DNA of 64,000 nt from Mortierella alpina (Eukaryota > Mortierellomycota > Mortierellomycetes > Mortierellales > Mortierellaceae): assembly GCA_029449245.1 (NCBI GenBank), contig JANATF010000009.1, forward strand, positions 1,798,001 through 1,862,000, given 5' to 3'. This document shows, piece after piece, positions 41,943 to 53,277 of this stretch. Within the stretch, counting starts at the first letter, position 1; each line of letters starts with the position of its first letter. The position numbers were made by a program, and so were the translations under genes. The notes beneath the pieces were generated by a model. The model saw only the letters and a list, made by a program, of their open reading frames with translations, made no database searches and was not told the origin of the DNA.

Positions 41943-44900
41943 ATGACCGCCGCCAAAATCGGTAAGCAATCTCGTGTCCGCAACTGCACCTCGGCTCTTT
42001 TTCATTCTCCACTGCGCTGCCTTGTGCAAAGTGTGCTCACGCTCCTTTTACTTCGTGCTCTCTCTGTCTCTCTCACTCACTCACACACACTCTCTCTGTC
42101 TCTCTCGTTCGTGGCTACTAGATGTCCAGGCGTATCTGGAAAAGACCCTCAAGGAGAGGATCATGTTCATTGACGGAGCCATGGGCACCATGATCCAGCG
42201 TCTCCGTCTAACAGAGGACGACTTTCGAGGTACGGTTGAGTTCAACAACAGGACGACATCTCCAGGGCGTGATAGAGCAAGGCGACATTCTTCCTCACGG
42301 CGTGATGGAGCAGAAGAGACGTTCATCCTCAGGGCGTGATAGAGCTTAGCGACGTTCTTGTCTGTCGCCCGCTCATTATGAGACTGGAGATACCTTCGAT
42401 TGGTCTGCACAGAAGCAACTTTAAAGGGCTATATCTATCGCCTTTGCACATGTTGGCCGTGACTCTACTTCTGAAATGATTCCATCTCAACAACCAACTC
42501 CGCCCTGGGGATGACGTGGGGACCGAGGAAAAGCGGGCGCTCACTTTTTGTTTTATGGTTTTCGGGATCTTGGCTATTGCCGCCAGTTCGTCGGGGAGAA
42601 AGAGTTGTCCGAGAAAGCGCGCAGCCCTGTTAACTGTGTGCTCTCATCTACGTCCTTCCGCCTGCATGCGATCCACTCACACTAGGCGAACAGTACAAGA
42701 ACCATACCAAGGATCTGAAGGGAAATAACGATATGCTGGTTTTCACTCAACCAGACGCTATCGAACACATCCACTGGCAGTACCTTGATGCAGGCGCAGA
42801 TATGGTGGAAACCAACACGTTCTCCTCGACCTCTATCGCCCAACTGGACTATGGGCTCGAGAAGGAGGCATATATGATGAACAAGGTCGCAGCCGAGGTG
42901 GCCAAGCGTGCTTGTGACAAGGTACAACAGGAACAGGCCTCTGGAGGATGCCTTACACGCACTTTTTATGTTGTCGAACCAACTCTTTGTCTCGACATGC
43001 CTGTTGGATAACCCAATCTGACCACTCCATCGCTCCGGACATCTCATCTCCCTCGTCAATTTAGGTCACTGCGCAAACACCAGACCGCCCTCGATTCGTG
43101 TGTGGAGCGCTTGGACCTACCAACAGGACATGCTCGATCTCGCCCTCGGTCGAGAACCCTGCTTTCAGAAACGTCACTTTCGACGAGCTCGTAGAAGCCT
43201 ATACGGAGCAGACCAAGGGACTTCTGGATGGAGGCGCTGATATTCTCCTGGTCGAAACCATCTTTGACACGTTGAATGCCAAGGCTGCGCTTTATGCCAT
43301 CGACTTGTGCTTCTCGGAGGGATATCGCCAGACCCCCGTTTTTGTCTCTGGAACGATTGTCGACATGTCTGGACGCACACTCAGTGGACAGACCGGAGAG
43401 GCCTTTGTGATCTCGATGAAGCATGCTGATCCCATGGCCATTGGACTCAACTGTGCCTTGGGAGCCGATCAGATGCGACCCTTTATTTACAACATTGGAC
43501 AGGCATCCAAGTCCCATGTTATATGCTACCCCAATGCTGTAAGTACAACCAGGACTTGAGATCCCTCGATCAATAATATTTCTTACTCGTTACTAACAAC
43601 TCTGCGCGTTATCTCCTGCAGGGTCTTCCCAATGCCTTTGGAGAATACGACGAGTCGCCTGAGGACATGGCTAAACAGGTCGAAGTGTTTGCAAAGGAAG
43701 GTCTCGTCTCGATCATTGGAGGATGCTGCGGTACCACCCCCGATCACATCCGCGCCATCGCCAATGCTTGCAAGTCTTACCCTCCTCGCAAGTTTGAGAA
43801 GGACCCGGTGATCAGCAGTATGTTGTTGTCTGGATTGGAACCTCTGAAGGTAGATAGGTCCTCCAACTTTGTCAACATTGGAGAGCGTTGTAACGTTGCT
43901 GGATCGCGCAAGTTTGCGCGTCACGTTCTCAAGGGCGAGTACGACGAGTGTCTTGCCATTGCCCGTGCCCAGGTCGAAAACGGTGCCCAGGTGGTGGATG
44001 TCAACTTTGACGAGGGAATGTTGGACGGTGTGGCCGCCATGACCCGGTTCTTGAACCTGCTCAGCAGTGACCCCGATGTCAGTAAGGTGCCGCTCATGAT
44101 CGATTCTTCCAACTTTGCGGTGATCGAGGCGGGATTGAAGTGTGCACAGGGCAAGTGTATCGTCAACAGTATCTCGCTCAAGGCCGGAGAGGAAGAGTTT
44201 GTTCGTCAGGCAACCATTGTCCGTCGATTTGGTGCTGCTGTCGTCGTCATGGCTTTTGATGAGCTCGGACAGGCCGATACCAAGGAGCGCAAGTTTGAGA
44301 TTTGCTCTCGCTCATACCACATCCTGGTCGACCAGGTCGGCTTCAATCCCAACGATATCATCTTTGATCCCAACATTCTTACCATCTGCACAGGAATGGA
44401 GGAGCACAACAACTATGGAGTCGAGTTTATCGAAGCCATCAAGCTGATCAAGTCTAACCTGCCGGGAGCCAAGATTAGTGGAGGTGTTTCCAACTTGTCC
44501 TTCTCGTTCCGTGGTATGGAGGTCATTCGTGAGGCGATGCACAGTGTGTTCCTGTACCATGCTATCCAGGTCGGTATGGACATGGGTATTGTCAACGCTG
44601 GTTTCTTGACAGTCTATGATGATATTCCCAAGGATCTCTTGCAGTTGTGCGAGGATGCTGTCTGGAACCGTGATCCTGAGGTCACCGACAAGTTGCTTGC
44701 CTATGCTCAGGCCAACGCCAAGGGTGCCAAGAAGGAAGCCGAGACCGAGGAATGGAGATTGAAGCCTGTTGCTGAGCGCCTGTCGTACGCGCTGATCAAG
44801 GGTATCGTCAAGTACATTGTTGAGGACACGGAGGAGGCTCGTCAGGACTCGGTCAAGTACCCCCGCCCCTTGAATGTCATTGAAGGTCCCTTGATGTCCG

Positions 44901-46540
44901 GTATGAGCGTTGTTGGAGATTTGTTTGGAGCTGGAAAGATGTTCTTGCCTCAGGTCATCAAGTCTGCGCGTGTGATGAAGACCGCTGTCGCGCATCTCAT
45001 TCCATTCATGGAGATTGAACGTCTCAAGAACATTGCCGAGCAGGGACTGGCGGACGACGACAACTGGTACTCGGGCACGGTGCTCATGGCGACTGTCAAG
45101 GGAGACGTGCACGATATTGGAAAGAACATTGTTGCAGTCGTGCTGGGATGCAACAACTATAGGGTTATTGATCTCGGCGTCATGACACCCTGCGACAAGA
45201 TTATCCAGACAGCCATCAAGGAAAAGGTCGACGTCATTGGACTTTCTGGACTGATCACACCCTCGCTGGATGAGATGATCCACGTTGCCAAGGAGGCCGA
45301 GCGTGCTGGACTGAAGGTCCCCATCTTGATCGGAGGCGCCACGACTTCCAAGACCCACACTGCTGTTAAAGTCGCGCCACGCTACACTCAGCCTGCCATT
45401 CACGTCTTGGATGCCTCCAAGAGTGTGGTCGTGGTATCGAGCTTGCTGGACGACAAGGTCAGGGAGGACTTTATCGAGGACATCAACGAGGAGTACGAGG
45501 AGATTCGTGAGGACCATTATGAGGGTCTTAAGGACCGCCGTTACCTCACCTTGGCGGCAGCGCGGGAGCAAAAGATGGTGTTGGACTGGACTCAGGAAAA
45601 GATTGTCAAGCCTGCGTTCATGGGCACCAAGGTCTTCAAGGACATTGATCTCAACACTGTTGTCAGCCATATCGACTGGAGCCCCTTCTTCCAGGTCTGG
45701 CAGCTCCGTGGCAAATACCCTAACCGTGGTTACCCCAAGATCTTTAACGACGAGACTGTCGGTGCGGAGGCCAAGAAGCTGCACGACGAGGCGTTGGCGA
45801 TGATGAAGACCATGATTGACAAGAAGCAGCTCACTGCGACTGGTATCGTTGGATTCTACCCCGCCAACAGCGTTGGAGACGACATTGAGATCTATGAGGA
45901 CGACACTCGGTCCAAGGTTGTGGCCAAGTTCCATGGACTTCGTCAGCAGGCAGAGAAGGAGAAGGAGTCGACTGAAAAGTACATGTGTCTTTCGGACTTT
46001 GTTGCGCCCAAGGAGAGCGGTATTGCCGATTACCTGTCCATGTTTGCGGTCTCTGCTGGATTTGGATGCGACGAGCTGTGCGAGAAGTTCAAGGCGAACC
46101 TTGATGACTATGGATCGATCATGGCCAAGTCTCTGGCGGATCGTCTTGCAGAGGCCTTTGCCGAGAAGTTGCACGAGGATATTCGTCGGGAACACTGGGG
46201 CTATGCTGCAGATGAGGCGATGAATGTGTCGGATATGCTGTCGATCAAGTACCAGGGCATCCGACCTGCTCCGGGCTATCCTTCGCAGCCTGACCATACT
46301 GAGAAGAAGACCATGTGGGAGCTTGGAGACATTGAGGCGCAGACGGGCATCAGCCTGACAGAGTCCTTGGCGATGGAGCCTGGTGCATCGGTCTCGGCGA
46401 TCGTGTTTGGACGAGGACAGTACTTTGCCGTGGGCAAGATCTCGGAGGACCAGGTGACGGACTATGCAGCGCGCAAGTCGATGGAGAAGCGTGAGATTGA
46501 GACGTGGCTGGGATCTGTTCTCGCCTACGACAACGAGTAA
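41943..46540 (+). CDS. metH: Cobalamin-dependent methionine synthase (MetH type)
   Basis: Exons 41943-41961, 42122-42229, 42686-42921, 43065-43538 and 43622-46540, 1,251 residues (E. coli 1,227). It transfers a methyl group from 5-methyltetrahydrofolate to homocysteine through B12. All four modules are complete: the homocysteine domain with zinc ligands C251 (GLNC), C314 and C315 (GGCCGT); the pterin domain ([25 protein letters not shown]); the B12-binding module with D-x-H-x-x-G (GDVHDIGKN, axial ligand H776); and the C-terminal reactivation domain with [12 protein letters not shown] (~1160). Most fungi use the B12-free MetE type; the introns show this is a resident gene. It implies B12 uptake from bacteria or food, since fungi do not make cobalamin. 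The 19-base first exon is inferred from phase. Confidence 0.93.
42264..42345 (+). repeat. Short interspersed repeat in methionine-synthase intron 2
   Basis: Three copies of a 15-bp motif (AGGGCGTGATAGAGC at 42264 and 42331; one variant at 42297) spaced 33-34 bp, within the 456-bp intron 42230-42685, the longest intron of the gene. Spacers share GCGACATTCTTCCTC-like sequence. Origin unknown. Confidence 0.6.
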
Positions 46541-46739
46541 AATAGGGGCTACAGTAGGGCTAAACATCCATAGAAATACATATATATACAAGGAGCCATT
46601 GGAAAGAAGCACGCGCGCATGGAGAGAGGTTCGGATAATATTGCGCCCGGTTCAGGAGAACAGATTGTTCGCCAACCTTTCCACGGTTGTGTTCTCGTCA
46701 TATAATTGAGACTCAAGGACAGGACACGAGATTCAGATC

Positions 46740-47838
46740 ATGTCAGAGAGCGACCCAGCCCGTGTACAAGAGTTACGACGCCTGCTCCTCAAGTCACTCG
46801 CAGACCACGCCTTGCGACTGCATCCTCCTCTCGGGAGGTGTCGACACCTCTATCCTTTGCCGTCTACAGCGCCAATAAAAAAGAGGGCAAGGATGAACAA
46901 ACGCCAAAGCCTCTCTCAGGATCTGTCACCGTCCTCTGCGCGGATCAGACCATAGACGAGTTCTATGCGATCCAGATCTCGGCTCGCTTAGATCTGACAA
47001 AAAAAGTTGGTCAAGATCACACTGGTCTCGGTCCTTGAGGAACTCGAGTTTGTATCCAGACCCTCCAGACCTTTGATCCCACGGACATCTGCAACGGGAT
47101 CGCCATTGCCAGGGGTCTGTCCGTCGCCAATTTGCTGGGATACCAAACCGTCATGACGGGAGATGGCACCGATGAGCTCTTCGCGGGCTATCCGCTCCTG
47201 CACAACATGTCTGCGGAGTGTCTACAGGCGTATTCCGACAAATTGACGAAGATCATGCGATTATTGGGTGTGCAATTGGCCAAGGCTCTGGGACTGCAAC
47301 TCGTGCAGCTTTGCCTCGACCCAGAGCTGATTTGCGCTCTCCCAGCAATGCACGCGGGTTGTAAAGATCAAATTATTATGACCACCCTGTTGACCGGAAA
47401 TGGCAGGACCGACTTCTCGGGTCAAAAACTCTATGGCAAGTTTATTCCTTGCAAGGCCTTTGATGACGAAACGTTTTTCGGTCAGGAGATAGAAGGAGCC
47501 CATTGAGGTGCGTTCGGGTACGACGATTCTGCCATAGATGTTTCCAGAGTCCATGTCGGCCGAGTATCTCAAAGAGCAGGATCGCATTTTTGAAAAGGAG
47601 GGGATCAAGATCAGAGATGTTGAACTTTGGCCGTACTTTAAGGTGTTCAAGAAGGTCTTTGGCAACGACAGAGCACCTACCCGGGAAAGTTGAGAAGGGA
47701 CGGCAGAGACCCTTGCCCCGGTTGTGGGTTCAATCTCTCGACGCCGGACCAGACCTTTTATGTCATCTGCGGACAGTGGCCAGCGCGTGTCCTCCCGCTC
47801 CCAGAAGAGATTGCAAAGGCAAGCGAGAGCTCCGAATA
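46740..47838 (+). pseudogene. Asparagine-synthase-like pseudogene, unit B
   Basis: From ATG 46740 the frame reads MSESDPARVQELRRLLLKSL and breaks just before the PP-loop (DCILLSGGVDTSIL in another frame). An extra T follows the PP-loop as in unit A. Later pieces include MTGDGTDELFAGYPLL, so the Ala of GDGAD is Thr here. A further frame change lies near 47,330. Converges on NLR-B. Confidence 0.75.
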
Positions 47839-47931
47839 AACATGACAATGAGTTGCAAATCTGATATTGTAAGAGACGAGAGTGTGGGTCCTAGTACATA
47901 CTATTTACACCAACGGCTCTTCCAGAGATAT

Positions 47932-50900
47932 CTATTTGCTAATAGCACCGCGTTGTTCTAAGAGTTTCCTATTTGTACTGCTTAAACCCTGCGTGTTCAA
48001 GATGTTGGTACCTGATACAGCAAGCTGGTCATGCCAAGAGCTCCAGACTAGGTGCACAGACACGGGATGACAGGTTCCTTTGACCTTCCACATACGGACG
48101 TAGCTATCGCCGCTGCAAGTTGATAAGTAGCAGCCGTCTGCGCTTGCGTTCCATGCGATTGACGAGATCTCACCATGGAAATCCTTCACAGTAGCCAAAC
48201 AAAGACCTGATTTCACATCCCAGAGCCGCACCGTCTTGTCGTAACTGCCCGAGGCAATCTGCTGGCCGCTAGGCGAAAACACCACGCTGTTAACGCCGCC
48301 AGTGTGGCCGCTTAGGATGGCACCAGGTGCACCGGTTTGTGCGTCCCAGAGCCGCACCGTGTTGTCTCTACTGCCCGAGGCAATCTGCTGGCCACTTGGC
48401 GAAAACACCACGCTTCTAACCCAGCCGGTGTGGCCGCTTAGGGCGGCACCAGGTGCACCGGTTTGTGCGTCCCAGAGCCGCACCGTGTTGTCGTCACTGC
48501 CCGAGGCAATCTGCTGGCCGCTTGGCGAAAACACCACGCTTCTAACATAGTCAGTGTGGCCGCTTAGGATGGCACCAGGTGCACCGGTTTGTGCGTCCCA
48601 GAGTCGCACCGTGTTGTCGTCACTGCCCGAGGCAATCTGCTGGCCGCTTGGCGAAAACACCACGCTGTAAACAGAGGATGTGTGGCCGCTTAGGATGGCA
48701 CCAGGTGCACCGGTTTGAGCGTCCCAGAGCCGCACCGTGTTGTCGTCACTGCCCGAGGCAATCTGCTGGCCGCTTGGCGAAAACACCACGCTGTTAACAG
48801 AGTCCGTGTGGCCGCTTAGGATGGCACCAGGTGCACCGGTTTGTGCGTCCCAGAGCCGCACCGTGTTGTCGGAACTGCCCGAGGCAATCTGCTGGCCGCT
48901 TGGCGAAAACACCACGCTGAAAACATAGGACGCGTGGCCGCTTAGGATGGCACCAGGTGCACCGGTTTGTGCGTCACAGAGCCGCACCGTGTTGTCGTCA
49001 CTGCCCGAGGCAATCTGCTGGCCGCTTGGCGAAAACACCACGCTTCTAACCCAGTCGGTGTGGCCGCTTAGGATGGCACCAGGTGCACCGGTTTGTGCGT
49101 CCCAGAGCCGCACCGTGTTGTCTCCACTGCCCGAGGCAATCTGCTGGCCGCTTGGCGAAAACACCACGGTGAGAACAGAGTATGTGTGGCCGCTTAGGAT
49201 GGCACCAGGTGCACCGGTTTGTGCGTCCCAGAGCCGCACCGTCCTGTCGTCACTGCCCGAGGCAATCTGCTGGCCGCTTGGCGAAAACACCACGCTTCTA
49301 ACAGATGATGTGTGGCCGCTTAGGATGGCACCAGGTGCACCGGTTTGTGCGTCCCAGAGCCGCACCGTGTTGTCGGAACTGCCCGAGGCAATCTGCTGGC
49401 CGCTTGGCGAAAACACCACGCTTCTAACAGAGGATGTGTGGCCGCTTAGGATGGCACCAGGTGCACCGGTTTGTGCGTCCCAGAGCCGCACCGTGTTGTC
49501 GTCACTGCCCGAGGCAATCTGCTGGCCGCTTGGAGAAAACACCACGCTTCTAACCCAGTCGGTGTGGCCGCTTAGGATGGCACCAAGTGCACCGGTTTGT
49601 GCGTCCCAGAGCCGCACCGTCTTGTCGTCACTGCCCGAGGCAATCTGCTGGCCGCTTGGCGAAAACATCACGCTTATAACAGGGCTGGTGTGGCCGCTCA
49701 ATTTGCGTGTCTTATCCCAAGTTGTGGTGTTGTACAAGCTAATTGTGCCATTTTCGAGGCCCACAGCAAGTGTCTTCCCGTCCGGAGAGTACGCGCACGA
49801 ATTAACCTGGCTTTCTTCCTCGAGATACGGATATTCGCCAAATCGGACGTCCTCCATCTGCGTGTTGCCCAAATCTGCCTGACGCAACCAGATATTGCGT
49901 AGGTTGGTGCTTCTCAAATCTGCTCCTTGTAGTTGAGCTGAATCGAACTGCCCGCCACTCAGGTCCGCGCCAGGAATTCGAATGGCTGCTAGATTGGCCC
50001 CATTGAACAACACACCGGCCCGAACCAAGATAGTGATGGCATTGGCTGCTGCCTGGCTAGCCGAAACGTCTGTTTTCGATTGCTCGACAAATTGATGAAG
50101 TCGTTGTCGGAACCCAGAATCGTCTTGGGCGTGCTCGGCTAGGAATTGGACAATCGACGGCTCGCTGACAAGCGTCCTTTGGCTTAGAGGGTGTTTGGCC
50201 AGATCTCGAGAAATATCAGACAGTGCATCTGACTCACTGGTCTCTCGTATGTGCCGGGAGTAAAAGTACTCTAACAACGAGCGATGGAGGAAACGGTGCT
50301 GGACACCTGAACGCGACAGTGGACTGCACTCTCGTAAGAGCGTGGCGAGGGGCTGCGATCCAAAGAACTGTACCTTCCATGTCCCTTTGTCACTCAGCGG
50401 CATGTACTGGACAACTGGATTTCCGTCCTGTTCTTTGAAGACGGCTGCAGCAAGGTTTTTCAAAAAGGCACTGGCCGTGTCTACAAAGCCTTCCTCAAGT
50501 AGATCCTGCAGTGCGTTCTTCTCATCAGCGGCGAACTTGATCGTCCTTAGTCGTCGTTCGCTGATATCCAGCCATTGATCGATAAAGGAGTTGTAGAGAG
50601 TCAGACGAGTTACTTTCATCTTGGTGATATCGGTCCCGTCCTTGACCACGCCAGGCAACGCTCTGAGCGATAGAGACAGGAGAAAGGGATTCTTGACCAG
50701 CTCCATCAAGTTGGGGATCGACCTCAGCTTATCCATATAGTCCTGAGTGCTCCAGACGGGTCTATCACCAATCAGCTTGTATACCTCTGGATCTCGCACA
50801 AACTGATCAACGTATTCCTCAATCTGGTCTCTTGAGAAAGGAACAATGGCGGCCTCCGTGTACAGGTTAGCTGCAGAGGTACTGTAGCGATCATTCTGTT

Positions 50901-53247
50901 GAGGACGGAACTGGTCGCGGTAGCCCTGTCCAAGATAGGTGCTCCTGCAGCTGATAATCATTTTTGTGTCGGCTTGTCCCTCTTGATTGAGCATATTCTC
51001 CGAGTGCAAGTTGACCTTGAGTTGGGTTTCGTCGTAACCATCGCAAATCAGGATCATCTTCCGATTCTTCTTCATCTCTTTGATCTTGTCATCCTTGAAT
51101 CCGTGCATCCGCAATTGCTCGCCAATGATATCCCGATGGCTCTCGGCCACAGCAGGTAGATTGATGAAGAGCGGTATGTGGCCACCTGGCTTGTATTCAT
51201 TCCAAAGCTCGTGCTCAAGGTGTCTGTTGAATGTTGATTTTCCTGCTCCTGAATCACCTAGTATCAAGAATACCTGCCCGTCGTACTCCAGGAACTCTTT
51301 GATGGTATCCATGAGCGGCAGAGCATCCTTGTCAGCAGCCTGAAGGTTGGCCTTGGCTTGAGGAGGGATGTACACGGTCTGGTTGTACTCTTTGCGTCGT
51401 CTGACCCGGAGATCGTTGAGATCGTACTCAAGGTATGGAATATCTTGGACTAGAGCCAAAAGTGGCGACTTCATTGGGATAGGGAGGTGAGACCTCAAAG
51501 GGTAGGGATGCGTGACGATGGTGGAGCCATTGTTCCTTGAGACCTGCAGAAAAGCAAGGGCGACGCCTCTGACCGCAGGAACAGGCACCTCCGAGATCTT
51601 GCCAAGAATGGTCAGCATCCAGGACCTGACGCTGTCGTCCTGAGCCCAATCGGCATCATTCAAGTATAGATCCTCCAGAAAACTGACAGCTTGCTCACGG
51701 ATGCAGGACTCCCATTCATCATCAATCGCAATCTCGCCCAGGAGCTGGCTTACACCCCATTGGAATCGAGGATCACGACGGCAAGGAGCCTCTCGAACCA
51801 GCTTGCTGAAATAGACCAATTGGCCTGCCCGGCAGAGAGCTGTAGCGGTAAGCACAGCAGGATACCACGGATGCTTGTGGCCAAAGACAAGGCCCGCTCT
51901 GAGACTATCGAACAGTCCACGCCCACTGTCAATCAACGAGCTGATGCCTTCGTAGCTGGACTTGGCAATCCCATAAGTCTCCTCGACAGTCTTTTGCATC
52001 TGCTTGAGCCCTTCGAGTAGGCCGTCAAAGTTCAATTGAATGACTCCCGACACCTTGATAAGGCTCTCTGCGGCTCCTAGGGAGTGTCGTACGATGGCTT
52101 GAAGAGCGGACTCGTTGTCAGGAACATACTGCAAGGCCTGAAATGCGTACAGTGCTTGGTACATCAGATAAGGATCCGAGCTGGATTGCAATCCTGAAAG
52201 AACTGAAGCCAGGGGTTCCTTTTCCTCGATACGAGGTAGATCTTTGACTTTGTGCTCTGGCTCAGCCATGACATCAAGGAGGCGCGAGACAGCCAAGGTT
52301 AAATGGTACTGATGCTCCGACGACTGCTGATGGGTGTCCCCAAGGCGTTTTCTCAGAATACTCAATATCTTGACAAGATCATCGGCGTCAAGATACGCCG
52401 GCGCGGCACACTGGACCAGCTGAACGAGACCTTGGAGCAGATCAACATCTAAAAGAACGGATTCTTGGAGCTGCGCAATGAAGCAATTGAGCAACTTGCG
52501 GTAGTGTGCCTGATCGAGGACAGAGCCAAGGAGTACGACTTCTGACACTGCGACCGGATCCTTGACAGCATTCTTGATAAATTCCTCAACGATGCGTGAC
52601 CCCAACCAGCGAAGGTGCTCTTGCTTGATCGGATTCTCTTCAATGGCTTTGATCCATTCCTTCAGTGTATCATCGGACGGCGTGGTCCACGACGCTTCGT
52701 TTATGGGATCCGAGGCACTTTCGAGACCTTCGTGCTGTAAGGGAGAAGTCGTGTTCCTTGGGAGACGGCTGATGCACAAGGCGAGCTGGGATGTGCTGTC
52801 AATGCGCGCGTCAAGATTTGGTAATGTGATTCTAGTGGATGTTTTAGATACGTTCTCCGAGAAGACATTCAAACGAGCCTCAGTCTTGCCGATCGTGGGC
52901 TGTGACCCAGCTCCTGAGCTGCTGACTTTGAGGCTGTAGACTTCAGAGGTGATCTCGGTGCTAGCAGTTTGAGCGTGACGGATCTCTGTCTTAGATGGAC
53001 CATCTTGGATCGTGACCTTATCCTCATGTTTGGTTGACCGAAAGATGTTTCGAATTATGTCCCGCTTTTTAGTTTTTTGGGACGAGATGGATATATTCTC
53101 GCCATCGGAACTCAAGCTGGCTTGCTGAGACGATACAGTTGCGGCGCCATGGCTGACAGATCGACCATGGGCGGGCAATGACGGCGTCAATGAGCTGTGG
53201 TCAGATCTCCCGATGTCGGGTGGTGAACTATTGAGTGGATTGCTCAT
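47932..53247 (-). CDS. NLR-B: NACHT / pentapeptide / WD40 receptor
   Basis: Uninterrupted 1,771-residue frame from ATG 53247; the frame is open ten codons further upstream but without an ATG. Domain order and motif positions equal NLR-A (Walker A GDSGAGKS, Walker B MILICDGYDE, pentapeptide block, 14 WD40 repeats). Outside the repeats it is closest to NLR-C: both have LPAHGRSVS, GENISIS and IIRNIF where A has LTVHGRSLS, CENIYIS and IFRNLF. It ends seven residues early because CAG of the AISKQ segment reads TAG at 47932-47934. One repeat has Cys for the Trp of TVRLWD. The last WD40 unit (SGDSYVRMW) differs from A and C. Likely a functional receptor of different specificity (inferred). Confidence 0.87.
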   Translation of the reverse strand: MSNPLNSSPPDIGRSDHSSLTPSLPAHGRSVSHGAATVSSQQASLSSDGENISISSQKTKKRDIIRNIFRSTKHEDKVTIQDGPSKTEIRHAQTASTEITSEVYSLKVSSSGAGSQPTIGKTEARLNVFSENVSKTSTRITLPNLDARIDSTSQLALCISRLPRNTTSPLQHEGLESASDPINEASWTTPSDDTLKEWIKAIEENPIKQEHLRWLGSRIVEEFIKNAVKDPVAVSEVVLLGSVLDQAHYRKLLNCFIAQLQESVLLDVDLLQGLVQLVQCAAPAYLDADDLVKILSILRKRLGDTHQQSSEHQYHLTLAVSRLLDVMAEPEHKVKDLPRIEEKEPLASVLSGLQSSSDPYLMYQALYAFQALQYVPDNESALQAIVRHSLGAAESLIKVSGVIQLNFDGLLEGLKQMQKTVEETYGIAKSSYEGISSLIDSGRGLFDSLRAGLVFGHKHPWYPAVLTATALCRAGQLVYFSKLVREAPCRRDPRFQWGVSQLLGEIAIDDEWESCIREQAVSFLEDLYLNDADWAQDDSVRSWMLTILGKISEVPVPAVRGVALAFLQVSRNNGSTIVTHPYPLRSHLPIPMKSPLLALVQDIPYLEYDLNDLRVRRRKEYNQTVYIPPQAKANLQAADKDALPLMDTIKEFLEYDGQVFLILGDSGAGKSTFNRHLEHELWNEYKPGGHIPLFINLPAVAESHRDIIGEQLRMHGFKDDKIKEMKKNRKMILICDGYDETQLKVNLHSENMLNQEGQADTKMIISCRSTYLGQGYRDQFRPQQNDRYSTSAANLYTEAAIVPFSRDQIEEYVDQFVRDPEVYKLIGDRPVWSTQDYMDKLRSIPNLMELVKNPFLLSLSLRALPGVVKDGTDITKMKVTRLTLYNSFIDQWLDISERRLRTIKFAADEKNALQDLLEEGFVDTASAFLKNLAAAVFKEQDGNPVVQYMPLSDKGTWKVQFFGSQPLATLLRECSPLSRSGVQHRFLHRSLLEYFYSRHIRETSESDALSDISRDLAKHPLSQRTLVSEPSIVQFLAEHAQDDSGFRQRLHQFVEQSKTDVSASQAAANAITILVRAGVLFNGANLAAIRIPGADLSGGQFDSAQLQGADLRSTNLRNIWLRQADLGNTQMEDVRFGEYPYLEEESQVNSCAYSPDGKTLAVGLENGTISLYNTTTWDKTRKLSGHTSPVISVMFSPSGQQIASGSDDKTVRLWDAQTGALGAILSGHTDWVRSVVFSPSGQQIASGSDDNTVRLWDAQTGAPGAILSGHTSSVRSVVFSPSGQQIASGSSDNTVRLWDAQTGAPGAILSGHTSSVRSVVFSPSGQQIASGSDDRTVRLWDAQTGAPGAILSGHTYSVLTVVFSPSGQQIASGSGDNTVRLWDAQTGAPGAILSGHTDWVRSVVFSPSGQQIASGSDDNTVRLCDAQTGAPGAILSGHASYVFSVVFSPSGQQIASGSSDNTVRLWDAQTGAPGAILSGHTDSVNSVVFSPSGQQIASGSDDNTVRLWDAQTGAPGAILSGHTSSVYSVVFSPSGQQIASGSDDNTVRLWDAQTGAPGAILSGHTDYVRSVVFSPSGQQIASGSDDNTVRLWDAQTGAPGAALSGHTGWVRSVVFSPSGQQIASGSRDNTVRLWDAQTGAPGAILSGHTGGVNSVVFSPSGQQIASGSYDKTVRLWDVKSGLCLATVKDFHGEISSIAWNASADGCYLSTCSGDSYVRMWKVKGTCHPVSVHLVWSSWHDQLAVSGTNILNTQGLSSTNRKLLEQRGAISK
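48184..49695 (-). repeat. Twelve 126-bp WD40 repeats of NLR-B
   Basis: Twelve units as in NLR-A. Residue pairs after GHT, first to last: SP, DW, SS, SS, YS, DW, SY, DS, SS, DY, GW, GG. After V: I, R, R, R, L, R, F, N, Y, R, R, N. After GS: D, D, S, D, G, D, S, D, D, D, R, Y. After the following D: mostly N. The set is rich in Asp and Ser at the variable sites. Confidence 0.92.
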
Positions 53248-53277
53248 GGCAGTTGTCTTGATGCTGCCTCCAATCAC

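Noticed and set aside
44312-46612. A 766-codon open frame antisense to methionine synthase
   Set aside because: It is a shadow of the well-conserved sense gene with biased codons; the sense protein has all catalytic residues.
48302-49882. Long open frames antisense to the NLR WD40 repeats (also at 25,121-26,357 and 56,252-57,706)
   Set aside because: They mirror the 126-bp repeat of the real gene on the other strand, repeat the same ~42 residues and have no start context or domain.
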